A DNA stretch of 64,000 bases from Cokeromyces recurvatus (taxonomy: Eukaryota; Mucoromycota; Mucoromycetes; Mucorales; Mucoraceae), in NCBI RefSeq assembly GCF_025118155.1, contig NW_026251396.1, positions 124,001 through 188,000 of the forward strand. Reading direction: 5' to 3'. A model generated the notes under the pieces. The model saw only the letters and a program-made list of their open reading frames with translations. It was not told the DNA's origin and searched no databases. The position numbers were made by a program, and so were the translations under genes. Below are positions 23,650-34,439 of the stretch, in pieces. Each line of letters starts with the position of its first letter. Positions within the stretch are counted from its first letter, which is position 1.

Positions 23650-24826
23650 ATGCTTGCTACTACACTAAAGCCTTCATTAGAAACAAATTCAACCATCATT
23701 TCACCTTTAAAACAACCCAAATACAGTCAAACACAAGCCTCACCTTTTTGGTTTGGTGGAGCTGCCTCTTGTCTTGCCACATTTGTTTCTCATCCATTTG
23801 ATCTCACAAAAGTTAGACTTCAAACTTTACATTTAGAAAATACAACATTCTGGTCTGAATTCAAACTTTTAAGTCCTTCTCGCATGTTCAAGACGATTTG
23901 GTCTATTGCTAGACATGAGGGATTTACTGCTCTGTATAGTGGTCTTTCCGCAAGTTTGCTAAGACAAGGTACTTATTCAACAATACGATTTGGTTTATAT
24001 GATCAGTTCAAATGGTATGTGGCAGGTGATCAAAGTATGTCTCCTTTTTTTTTCTTTTTTTTTCTTTTTTTTTTTTTTTTTGAGAGAGAGAGAAAGAGAG
24101 AAAAGACATCAGTATATATAAAAAAGGAAAAAAAAATAAGCTTTATTCATTTCTATTTATTATTTTGTAGAACCTACTGTACGTCAATTGATATTTTGTT
24201 CTACAATGGCAGGTGCATTAGGTGGAGCATTTGGTAATCCCAGTGATGTAGTTAATGTGCGCATGCAAAATGATGGACAATTACCAGTTAATCAAAGACG
24301 AAATTATAAAAACGTGGTGGATGGACTGATAAGGATTTGTAGAGAAGAGGGACCTAAAGTATTATTAAGAGGAGTTGGATCAAGTACAAATCGTGCCATC
24401 TTAATTACAGTATCTCAAATGTCAAGTTATGATATGTTTAAACAAAAATTAATAGATAAGCTAAACTTCAAGGATGGACTCGTTAGTCATTTTATATCAA
24501 GTTTATTAGCTGTAAGAAAATAAGATTAGATAGGAAGGAAAGAAAAGCTAAGGTTAATATGAATCTATTTTATTTAGGGACTTGTGGCAACTACAGTTTG
24601 TTCACCTTTAGACGTTGTAAAGACACGCATTATGAGTGCAACTTATTTAGATGACAGGAAAAGAAATCCAATTAAAATTATGACTTGTATGGTAAAAACA
24701 GAAGGATTTGGATCATTATTTCGTGGATGGATGCCTGCATTTGTTAGATTAGGCCCGCATACGATTGTTACTTTTATTGTACTTGAGCAACTAAAAGAAT
24801 GGCATAAGAAAAAGACACTATTATAG
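23650..24826 (+). CDS. DIC1: mitochondrial dicarboxylate-type carrier (MCF/SLC25 family)
   Basis: Inner-membrane solute carrier of 324 residues from three exons (23650-24034, 24171-24511, 24578-24826). All three SLC25 signature repeats are visible: 'HPFDLTKVRLQ', 'NPSDVVNVRMQND' and 'SPLDVVKTRIMS', each on the odd-numbered helix. Each is followed by a G-x-x-x-L/F-x-x-G type motif ('EGFTALYSGLSASLLRQ', 'EGPKVLLRGVGSS', 'EGFGSLFRGWMPAF'). 'NPSDVVNVRMQNDGQLP' with 'RRNYKNVVDGL' is typical of the dicarboxylate carrier (Dic1), which exchanges malate or succinate for phosphate. The substrate is inferred from similarity. It converges with the ABC gene, the two stops being about 60 bases apart. Confidence 0.9.
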
Positions 24827-24887
24827 ATTCTATTTATTTATTTATTTATTCATTAATAAAACTTAATTATTTATTCACTATTCTATT

Positions 24888-26901
24888 CTATTCTATTCCA
24901 ACTTGAACACCTCCAGTACCGAGTCTAAGTTTTCTAGTAACAGTACTTGGAATTTCATCTTCATGATGTGTGACCATGATGAATGTCTGTTCAGGCTTTA
25001 AATGTTTCTCTAACCAATCATTTACATTACTAATCATTGTATCATCTAAACCTTGAAAGGGCTCGTCCCAAATAATTAAATCAGGCATTTTCACCTATAT
25101 CCATAATTTATAAGAATAACGAATGAATATACATGTACATAGACATATAAATATAGACATATACATATAGTTATATATATATATGCATATAGTTATACAT
25201 ATAGTTATACATATATATATATACATATATATACATACATATCTATATTTTTGTATTTATTTACCAAAGATCGAATAAGTAAAATTATACGTTGCTCACC
25301 AGTCGACATGTCTTTTAATCGTCTATTCAACATGGATGTCATACCAAATTCATTAAATAACCTTTCAATTATCTTTGTTTGTTTTTCATTGATAGGACGA
25401 GGAAGAAGGACATCAAAGAAGCCAGTCCCGGCTGCTTCTAAAGCTGTATGATATGGATTAAAATAAAGATGAATTTCAGGACTCACTAAACTAACTCTTT
25501 GTTTGATCTCCCAAATAGATTCTCCTGTTCCTCTACGACGTCCAAATAATGAAAGATCATTTGCATATGCTTGTGGATGATCACCGGTTAAAAATGATAA
25601 AAGAGTGGTTTTACCTGATCCGTTTGGACCTAATAAAGCCCATCGTTCTCCTCTCTGTATTGTCCAAGTAATATCACGTAAAATGAATTTGTTACCATAC
25701 ATCACTTGTACATGTTTCATTTCAACAATAGGATCAACACCGTTCATTCTCCTTTCTTCTTTTTTCTTTTCAATCGTCACTTCTTTCTTCCTTTTGATTT
25801 CCTGGTTTCTTTTTCTTAGATATTCTTCAGCTTTACCCTTCCATTCAATCGACAATTTCTTTAATTCAAGTACATGAGTTGCCCAAGAAGGGAATTCATC
25901 TTGAGGTCGAAGGGTCAAGACGATAGGTAAAGATGAGTTTATGGCAAGATGGCCTAGTCTATTTAATAAATAAGAACGATGTTGTCTATCTAGACCCACT
26001 AACAAATATATATATATAAGGCAAATTAAGAATAGTGACTCCAGCTTTATGTATTTAAAAATAGAATTGCATATATACATATTCACTTACTTAATGGCTC
26101 ATCTAATACAAGCATGGAGAGTGATTTTAGTAAAGCTTTTGCAATTCTTGCACGCCTTGTTTGACCATTTGAAAGCTTAATAAAGGATAAATCAAGTAAA
26201 GAGTCAATGTCTAATTGTTTTGCAACCTGTTTTATCTTTTCATTCTCTCCACCAAGATAATCCTTTAATAAAAGATCATGATCTGGATCACTATAACCTC
26301 CTCCACACACACACACACAAATAAAATAAAAGATTTATATACTAAGCCTAAAATACATATTTTTAAAATAATACCTAAAATTAAAGCGTTCCTGAAAATA
26401 ATGATGTTGATATGAAAATGTACTAGAATTTTCTTTAAATGATACTAAATGAATATGATCAGTTATATAAAGTGATTTTTGTTGTTGATAAATAGAATTC
26501 TTTTTCTTTTCCTCCACAATTGGCCATTCCCCCGCGGAGACGGGTTTAATTTCATGTTTTCCAGCAATTGTCTAAGGTAAAAAATAATAATAATTAAACG
26601 TGTTTTGACTTTGACCTCTCCCCCCCACTCCTCAATTTTTCTTTTTTTTTGTGTGTGTGTGTGTTTTTACCTCAGCTAAAGTTGTTTTTCCCGCACTTAC
26701 AGGTCCAACTATTACCCAACGTTCATCTTTCTTTAAGGTCAAAGAAAGATTTTCAAAAGCCGGTTTATTGTTGACTCCGAACCTATGCACTTTAGCATTC
26801 TCGAAATGAATTAATATGTCGTTGTTTTTGCTATTTGAATAAAATCGAACATTGTTTGAAATGACCCCTTTAAAAGAAAATTTACCAAAAAGAAAATTCA
26901 T
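24888..26901 (-). CDS. tandem ABC ATPase, ModF/PhrA and yeast YDR061W type
   Basis: Soluble protein of 522 residues with two nucleotide-binding domains and no membrane segments. Exons: 26671-26901, 26375-26571, 26091-26290, 25265-25998, 24888-25094. Domain 1 has Walker A 'VGPVSAGKTTL' (Ser-Ala where Gly-x-Gly is usual), signature 'LSNGQTRRARIAKAL' and Walker B 'LSMLVLDEPL'. Domain 2 has a canonical 'LGPNGSGKTTL', signature 'MSTGEQRIILLIRSL' and 'LIIWDEPFQGLD', then an H-loop 'MVTHHEDEIP'. The N-terminus (MNFLFGKFSFKGVISNNVRF) could target mitochondria. The two-domain, transporter-less design matches bacterial ModF/PhrA and the yeast YDR061W product, whose function is poorly defined. All junctions are in frame. 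Confidence 0.85.
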
Positions 26902-28000
26902 GACAGAAAAAAAAAATAAGAATAAGAATGATAATTAAAAAAAAAAGGGAGGAAAAGAGGAAAAGAGGATTGTTATCTACTGCAATTACAACAACTACTA
27001 CTACTTTATAATACAATAAACAAATATTTATTCATTTTGATTGGGCTATGTCAATATGACTCGAATTGTACTAAGCTACTACAGCAAGATTTAATAAATT
27101 GATATATAAATGTGCATATAAAAAAAAAAAAGAAAAAAAGAAAAATAGAAAAAGCTTCACTTTTAAATAATGAGCGACTCTTTCCCTTTTCTTTTATATG
27201 TAAGCAAGTAAGAAGACGTGTTTTTCATTTTCTTCCCTTTTTTTTTTTCGGAGGATAAAGCACTATTGTTCAATTTCTGGTACTTGATGTTTATTTATAA
27301 ACTTATTAAAATATATGTATATATTATGCTGATGCAGCATCATTTATAATCATACCACTCTGTTATAAATTAGATATCCGATTTATCTTTTATCTTCTTA
27401 ATCCCCCTTTTTTTAATTCTTCCTTCTCCACTACTTTTCTATTTTTCTCTTCTCTATCGTTTATGCAGCCTACTAAGTTTATTTTTATTTTATTTGTATT
27501 TTGTTCATAATAGTAATAACAATAAAAGGATGAATTACTTGTGTCATATCGAACATAACTCAACGAAAATTCCTTTCTATTCTGTCTGTCCTCATCTCCC
27601 TCCCCTTTTTATTATTATTATTATTATTACGATTACTATTATTACAAGTAATTTGTGCTTGGAAATTTTCTTTTCTTTTTTCCAAATTTTTCCTCCTCTC
27701 ATCCCGCCCTCATAGAAAAGCGGAAAAAATTAAATAGCCGAGAGGATTGTCTCAAATGTGAAAGTATTAACCCATAATGGAGGAGTTCCTCTCTTCTCTC
27801 TCACTTTCCCTCCCCCCCAAAAAAAAAGAGAGGACACTGACTCGGAATTTTTTTTTTTTTTCTTATAAATACTTGAACAATTAAAAAAAGATATCTTTCA
27901 ACTTCTTTTTTTCACGTTTCTCTTCTCTTTTCTCTTCTTTTTTTTTTCTTTTTTTAATATAATATAATTTATTTATTTATTTAAATCATTTTCATTCATC
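26902..28000. other. divergent promoter region of ABC ATPase and hexokinase genes
   Basis: About 1.1 kb between divergent starts. CT-rich tracts and C-rich patches (near 27811) precede the hexokinase start, as is common in highly expressed fungal genes. No gene seen. Confidence 0.5.
27864..27871 (+). promoter_or_regulatory. TATA-like box of hexokinase gene
   Basis: TATAAATA about 130 bases before the hexokinase ATG, followed by a pyrimidine-rich leader. Supported only by sequence and position. Confidence 0.35.
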
Positions 28001-29590
28001 ATGGTTGTTTCTATTCCTAACTTGACCCCAGTTCAAAATGCTTCTGTTAATACAGTTGTTGAACGTTTCAATGTTTCTACTGATCGTTTAAAGAAAATCA
28101 CTGAACAATTTGTTATTGAAATGAGAAAGGGTTTGGATCATCAAGGTGCTACAAGTAAAGTATAAATACATGTTATACAAAAAAAAAAAAAAAAAAAAAA
28201 GATGACACAAAAACTAAAACACTTTGTCATAGTTGCCATGATTCCTTCCTTTGTTTCTGGTCGTTGTACTGGTGAGGAAAAGGGCACTTTTATGGCTCTT
28301 GATTTAGGTGGTACCAACTTACGTGTCTGTCAAGTTAACTTGTTGGGTGGTGGTGAACATACAATTCGTCAACAAAAATATGTTGTCTCTGAGGAACTCA
28401 AGGTGGGTCCTATGCGTAATCTCTGTGATTTTATCGCGGATTGTGTCGATAGCTTCTTGACCGAAAATGGTCTTGGTGATAGCAATGAACCTATTCAATT
28501 AGGTTATACCTTTTCCTTCCCTATCCTTCAAACTAGTATTAACCGTGGTGTCTTGAAGCAATGGACTAAAGGTTTCAACTGTACTGGTGCTGTCGGTAAG
28601 GATCCTACCATCCTTCTTCAAGATTCTTTCCGTCGCAAGAATATTAATGTCAATATTGCTGCTGTAAGTAAAAAAAAAAATATTATCATTATTATTGGAA
28701 GAAAAAGAAGAGATTTTTTTTTCTTTTTTTTTTTAAAAAAAAAAAAAAATTGATAGACATGTCAAATAACAAAATTTTTATTTATTTATTTTACTCTTTT
28801 GGTGTAGATTGTAAATGATACTGTGGGTACTCTTATGGCTTATGCTTACAAGCATCCTAATACAACAATGGGTGTTATTATGGGTACTGGTTTTAATGCC
28901 TCTTACTATGAAGATATGAACAACGTCAAGAAGTGGACAGGCGATAAGAATCAAGAAATGGTGATTAATATGGAATGTGGTGCCTTTGATTGTGAACGTC
29001 GCGTGTTACCCATGACAGTGTATGATAACAAGATGGACCGTGAATCAATTAATGTTCATCAACAACTCCATGAAAAGATGGTAGCCGGTATGTACCTTGG
29101 TGAGATTACTCGTAACGCTCTCTTGGATTTAGTTGATCAACAAATCTTGTTTGGTGGTGATTCCTCCAAGGAATTAAACAAGAACTGGAGCTTCGAGACT
29201 GCTTACATGTCCACAATTGAAGTCGATGAAACCTCTGATTTATCCGATACAGGTCATATCTTGGAATCTGTCATGAATATCCCCTCTACTACCTTGGCTG
29301 ATCGTCAGATTGTCAAGGCGGTATGTCATGCCGTAGGTCTTCGTGCTGCTCGTATCGCTGCCTGTCATATCGCCGGTGTCTTGACCCATACTAATAAGTT
29401 GGGTGAAGAATCTATCATCGCCATTGATGGTTCTCTCTTTGAATTCTATCCTAACTTTGAAAAGAACATGAGTCAAGCCTTGTCTGAAATCATTGGTGAA
29501 GAATCTCGTTCAAAGGTCAAGTTTGATCTTGCCAGAGATGGTTCTGGTCTCGGTGCTGCTATTATCGCCATGATTGCTTCCAAGCATTAA
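28001..29590 (+). CDS. HXK: hexokinase
   Basis: Phosphorylates glucose and other hexoses at C6, the first step of glycolysis. Three exons (28001-28154, 28233-28663, 28808-29590) give 455 residues, a normal fungal length. Motifs in order: 'GTFMALDLGGTNLRVCQV' (phosphate 1 loop), 'LGYTFSFPILQTSINRG' with 'LKQWTKGFN' (sugar binding), 'IVNDTVGTLMAYAY' carrying the catalytic Asp, 'GVIMGTGFNASYYE' and 'AIDGSLFEFYPNF' plus 'DGSGLGAAIIAMI' for ATP. In exon 2 the sequence 'MIPSFVSGRCTGEEKGTF' agrees with the family across the first junction. Codon choice (TTG, AAG, ATC) is more GC-rich than in neighbours, suggesting strong expression. Hexokinase and a specific glucokinase cannot be separated by eye. 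Confidence 0.95.
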
Positions 29591-29722
29591 AAAAAAAAAA
29601 TTCCTGTAAAATTAGTCATATCCACTTTTTTTTTTCCCTAGTGGTGTAACCCTTTAAAAGTTCTGTAATTAAAATCACATTCATCAAAAAAAAAAAAAAA
29701 AAAAGGAAGGAGCTAGACTTCT

Positions 29723-29758
<36 letters not shown>

Positions 29759-30515
29759 CATATAACATCACATGTATTAATAAAATTTCTTTATATGAAT
29801 ATATTTCCGTATTTTACTGGATGGGAAACTGTTGAATTTTTTTTTTTCACATGTCCCAGTTGACCCTTAGTTCAGAAACCAATCAAATGAATGATTATGT
29901 TATTCTTTTTCCATGGAGTTAAAATACCACAAATAGTAATTATAACCAAAGAAAAAAAAAATGCCATACATATACAAATATTGTATTCAAAAAAGACCCC
30001 TTTTTGTGTATTTACCCAAGAAATATACATATAAATGATACACTTTTTTTTCTCTTTTTAATAAAAAAAAGAGAGAGAGAGAGAGAAATGTATGGTGTTG
30101 TATGATCAAAACTTTATATAAATGAAAAGGGTCAATTAAATGATTTCTTTTTTTATTAAGCATAATTGACAAAAAAGTGTCTGCTTTATCATCAGGGTCA
30201 AAATGATAATAACTTTTCAGTAGTATCTCGAATTGGTTAAAGTACAACGTTGTTTTGTTTCAATTCGTCAAAAAAAAAGGAAATTCCTTCTTTTTTAGTA
30301 CTATAATAACGAATCATTTCACCTTGTTAATCATTGGAACTTTTTTTTTTTTTAAAAAAAAACAAAGCATATCATCATATCATCATGTATTTAGTACGCA
30401 AAAAAAAAGGGGGGGGAGAGGAAATTCTCTGGTTGTGTACAACTTACTAAAAATAAAGAATTTTACCAATAAAATAATATGTTGTTACTGTATACAAATA
30501 TTTTTTTTTTATCTT
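29591..30515. other. spacer, homopolymer-rich
   Basis: Poly(T) at 29725-29758, A/T mirrored runs and a G run at 30411. Open frames on both strands have simple composition. No supportable gene. Confidence 0.5.
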
Positions 30516-31962
30516 ATGAAAATTATTAAATCAAGTTCATTACTTTGGAAAGATTTATGCATTCCACCAACTGAATTAAGATTAAATACTCTAAGATGCG
30601 GACAATCTTTTCGTTGGAAACAAATGAATGATCATTGGTAAAAAAAAAAGGATATACATATTAGTGCATTTAAGTAATATAAATATTTACATTTGTTTTT
30701 AATAAGGGTTTCTGTATTGAATGGAAAACTTATTATATTAAAAGAGACTCGTAAGATTTGAATAAACTCACTCACTCATTCACTCAAAAAAAAAAAAAAA
30801 CTTATCCTATAATGTATAGCTACAACTATATTATTTGGTAATCATGACAGTCATAATAAGGAACAAGAACAGTCAACAATAACTGAACTACGAGACTATT
30901 TTCAACTTGATAAAGTATCATTAAAAGAATGTTATGATAATTGGTCAAAAGTGGATCCAAATTTTGCAAAAAAGCCATTCAATTTAAAGGTATTCGTATA
31001 CTTCGACAAGATCCTTGGGAGAATTTGATTTCATTTATATGTTCAAGTAATAACAACATTACTAGAATATCACAAATGGTAAAGTTCTTTATATATATAT
31101 ATATATATATTAGTATTAGTACTTTTTTTATTAATTGAATATGAATTTATAAAAAAAAAAAAAAAAGATTCATAAATTATGCGTTCAATTTGGTAAAAAA
31201 GTAGCTGTATTTGAGGATGAAGCATTTTATGATTTTCCTAGTTTACAGGAACTTTTAGTACCTAATTTAGAAAGCATTTTAAGAGATTTAGGATTTGGAT
31301 ATAGAGCTAGATATATTGCACATACAGCAAACAAAATTAAATTAGATCATCCTGAATTGGGTGAAACATGGTTAGGCACATTAAGAAATAGACCTTATTT
31401 AGAAGCCAAAAAGACTTTAATGGAATTTCAGGGAGTTGGACCTAAAGTAGCCGATTGTGTGGTAAGATAAAATGATAGAGAATTGAAACATAGATACAGA
31501 TATATTCAATGATGATGAATAGTGTTTAATGTCACTAGATCACACAGAATCCATTCCAGTAGATACACATGTCTGGCAAATTGCTTTAAAAGAGTATGGA
31601 TTTAATAAAAAATCATCAACCAAGACATTAAATAGTCAGCTTTATAATGAAGTTGGAGATCATTTTCGTTTATTATTTGGTAAATACAGTGGTTGGGCTC
31701 ATTCTGTAAGTAGTACATTCTTAGAAAAAAAAAAAAAAAAACGTGCTTTCATTTATAAATATTTAGGTATTATTTACAGCTGACTTGAAAACATTCGAAA
31801 CAACAACAACAAAAAGGAAATCAACAATATCGGTCACAGAAAAGGAGAAAGAAAAAGTCGTGATTATAAAAAAAAGAAGTAAGAAATTATTATAATAATT
31901 GGTATATTTAAATTAAGCTATTAAGTATTATAGGAGTAAAGAGTAAAGATGCAGTAGTGTAA
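30516..31962 (+). CDS. OGG1: 8-oxoguanine DNA glycosylase/AP lyase (OGG1), with a -1 frame break
   Basis: Base-excision repair enzyme removing 8-oxoG opposite C. Exons: 30516-30637, 30707-30750, 30820-31078, 31168-31461, 31523-31705, 31767-31878, 31934-31962. Motifs: '[14 protein letters not shown]' (the C-G-Q-x-F-R-W of OGG1), '[20 protein letters not shown]', the helix-hairpin-helix '[18 protein letters not shown]' with the catalytic Lys, and '[11 protein letters not shown]' with the catalytic Asp. The tail is Lys-rich. Within exon 3 the frame of '[15 protein letters not shown]' does not continue into '[17 protein letters not shown]'. One A is missing from the six-A run at 30968-30973 (GCA-AAA-AAG-CCA where GCA-AAA-AAA-GCC is expected). 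Everything else fits an intact gene. See the finding on A-AAA-AAG runs. Confidence 0.88.
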
Positions 31963-31976
31963 ATGATGGTCATAAT

Positions 31977-32380
31977 TCAACATCTTGTTGTTAATCTATT
32001 AGAAGCACTACCATTACTAAGTTTTCTTGATAATTTGTTGAAGAATTCTTTAACTAACAAAAAGGGGAGGAAAAAAGAAAAATGAATAAAATAAAGATAA
32101 ATTATTGTATTGTATCCCATCCCCTTTTTTTTTATTTATTACCTTGTTCTGAACTACGTGATCTTTTATGTTTTGGTCTTTCAAGTTTTTTATCTTCATA
32201 ACAGTAAACAGTAGGTGGAACATTTGAAAAGGATACAGAAGCTAGTGTCTTTCGATTCTTACGACATAAAAGAGTGGTTTCCTTTTCAATAGGTGAATTA
32301 TTCTTATACCATATATCAAGTTGAGGGATACAATCATAGAGTGATTTAGTTGCTTCTTCTTTAACAAAATTTGCAGTCAT
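31977..32380 (-). CDS. unknown small protein, 104 residues
   Basis: Not recognised. Two exons (32143-32380, 31977-32053) join in frame (GAA-CAA-G/TT-AAA). The N-terminal half is a mixed globular-looking sequence. It contains 'KTLASVSFSNVPPTVYCYED', in which V-S-F preceded by basic residues resembles a PP1-docking RVxF motif followed by a PP-x-V-x-x-Y pattern; this is suggestive only. A basic patch 'KKLERPKHKRSRSS' may act in nuclear localisation. The C-terminus 'EFFNKLSRKLSNGSA' is amphipathic. A good TATA element lies about 70 bases upstream, which supports a real gene. Its stop is only 14 bases from that of OGG1 on the other strand, so the two transcripts must overlap at their 3' ends. Confidence 0.6.
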
Positions 32381-32448
32381 TGTTGCAATATAATAAAATA
32401 AAAGTAAAATAAAATAAAAATGTGTTTTTCAACTCAAGTGAAGTTTCC

Positions 32449-32457
32449 CTATTTATA
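32449..32457 (-). promoter_or_regulatory. TATA-like box of the 104-residue protein gene
   Basis: Reads TATAAATAG on the minus strand, about 70 bases before the ATG, in a locally less AT-biased patch. Confidence 0.4.
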
Positions 32458-33116
32458 CAATTTCTCTTTCTTTCTTCTTTTTTTTTTTTTTTTTTTTCTT
32501 GATCCTCTTTCAACAGTCACTGACGATAAATTTTATTTCTTAATTTAGAAATCATTTCCTATTAACAGATAAAATACAACGTATGTGAATAGAGAAAGTA
32601 GAAACCACCCTTTTTTTTTTGTTTGCTTTTTTGATACAAAAAAAAAGTATATAGACATATTATGCATTCCACAATAATAGATTTTCTATCGATTATAAAT
32701 GATGGAATTCTAGTTATTACAACAGCATTTTTCATCTGCAAATAAGATTTATCTAGAACAAAAAATGATTTGCTATTAGTTCGTTTAATTAAAGTTTAAA
32801 GTTGAATAATGAGGACGAGTTATATTTGGTCTTTATAATAATGTAATTCTTCCTTCTATATCGAAACTTCGCATAAGTTTCTTTATGCGGAATTAAAGTT
32901 TGAAACACAAAAAAATAAAAAAATAAAAAAAATAAAAATAAAAATTATTTAGCAGTAATAATAAAGTGACAAATTCACTTGTTATGATTGGCGTGCCTGA
33001 ACGACGACTACTATCATCAATTTATTTGGTATCATTATTATTATTTAAACCAAAAATAAAAAACAAATAGTTTAATGATCCTCTCCTCTCCTTTTCTTTA
33101 TTGTTGTCAATTATAA

Positions 33117-33147
<31 letters not shown>

Positions 33148-33177
33148 TTTTTTTTTTTTTTACTACACAACACAACT
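32458..33177. other. spacer between divergent unknown genes
   Basis: Contains a (TTTC)n tract at about 33118-33148 and several A runs. No gene seen. Confidence 0.5.
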
Positions 33178-33942
33178 ATGTCCATAGAATATGTTGATCA
33201 AGATATTCGTCATGAATGCATAGACTATTTTCCTACTCTTTTAGATAAAAGTATAATAAAAATAAAATAGAATAAAGGAAAATAAAGGAAATATACTATT
33301 TTATTTCTTTTTTTTTTACCCTTTTTAGAAATCTATTATCAATATGCAAAACAAGTATCCTTATCCCCTATTATAACTACTGTCATGGATGGCAAAAGTA
33401 ACATTCATCCTTCTATAACCACCAAATGGAAGCTTCCTGTTAACGTATTAAATCATTTGGATCAAGTTCAAGATGAATGGAATAAAAGTAATCACGTGAC
33501 ATTTTGGACCCTAGAGGATCCTAATTTACTACTACCCAACTTATTATTATTAGAACCTATCATTCTAAAACAACATATTGAAATAGAGAATTGGTACTGG
33601 AAAGACAAATCAAAATCATTCCCACTTATTCATTTAACAACCTCTGCTAATTCATCTATACTTCAACGTCCTCCTATTAAAGAAAAGATAAAACTCGATT
33701 CTAGTGTCATCAATAGACTTGCTACTTTATTAGATACTCAAGACGATGAAGAATTACATAGAATTCATGAATTTTATGGTATTCAATTAGAAGAAGTGAA
33801 TCATTCTAATACATCATCTATCTTTATGCCACAAAGAGATATAAATTACTTTCAATCTTTAAGGACCACTCATTCTCCACAGCAAATAAAGTCAAGAAGA
33901 TGTGAATTGGACTTTGCAAGATTTAATTTTAATCAAGATTAG
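33178..33942 (+). CDS. unknown protein, 228 residues
   Basis: Not recognised. Two exons (33178-33250, 33329-33942) join in phase 1 (AAA-A/AA-ATC). The protein starts 'MSIEYVDQDIRHECIDYF' and has no signal peptide or membrane segment. The middle has a Leu-rich, Trp-containing stretch ('LEDPNLLLPNLLLLEPII', then 'ENWYWKDKSK'). The C-terminal third is hydrophilic ('LLDTQDDEELHRIHEFYG', 'QIKSRRCELDFARFNF'). Amino-acid composition and long uninterrupted frame support a real gene. It converges with the helicase gene (about 85 bases between stops). No function is proposed. Confidence 0.65.
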
Positions 33943-34028
33943 ATAATAAAGTGATCAAATGACTTGCATTTATGCAATTCTCTATTAATATGTTGATTAG
34001 ATAATCAATTCAATGAATCTAATCTAAT

Positions 34029-34404
34029 TTAATCTTTACCTTGACAATCCCATAACACTTTAGACCATAAATCATTCATATTAAATAAATTACGATTACC
34101 AAGTATAATTAAATGTCTTTTAGCTCGTGTTAAGGCTACATTAATACGTGGTTGATTATCCATGAATTGACTTTCATTTGTACGTACTGTCGATAATATA
34201 ATAATTTCTTTTTCTCCACCCTATTTCTTTATCATAAATATTTTTATTTACTTAACTAGGATAGTTTAGAATCGTAGTTACCTGAAATGCATCTACTGTA
34301 GATATCTGTACTTTCTTAGTTGTTGTATTTGACATATTTAAATGTTCAGATATCTTGTCCGCTTGTTCTTTATCTAAATAAATACAAATGATGAATAACA
34401 TGGT

Positions 34405-34439
<35 letters not shown>

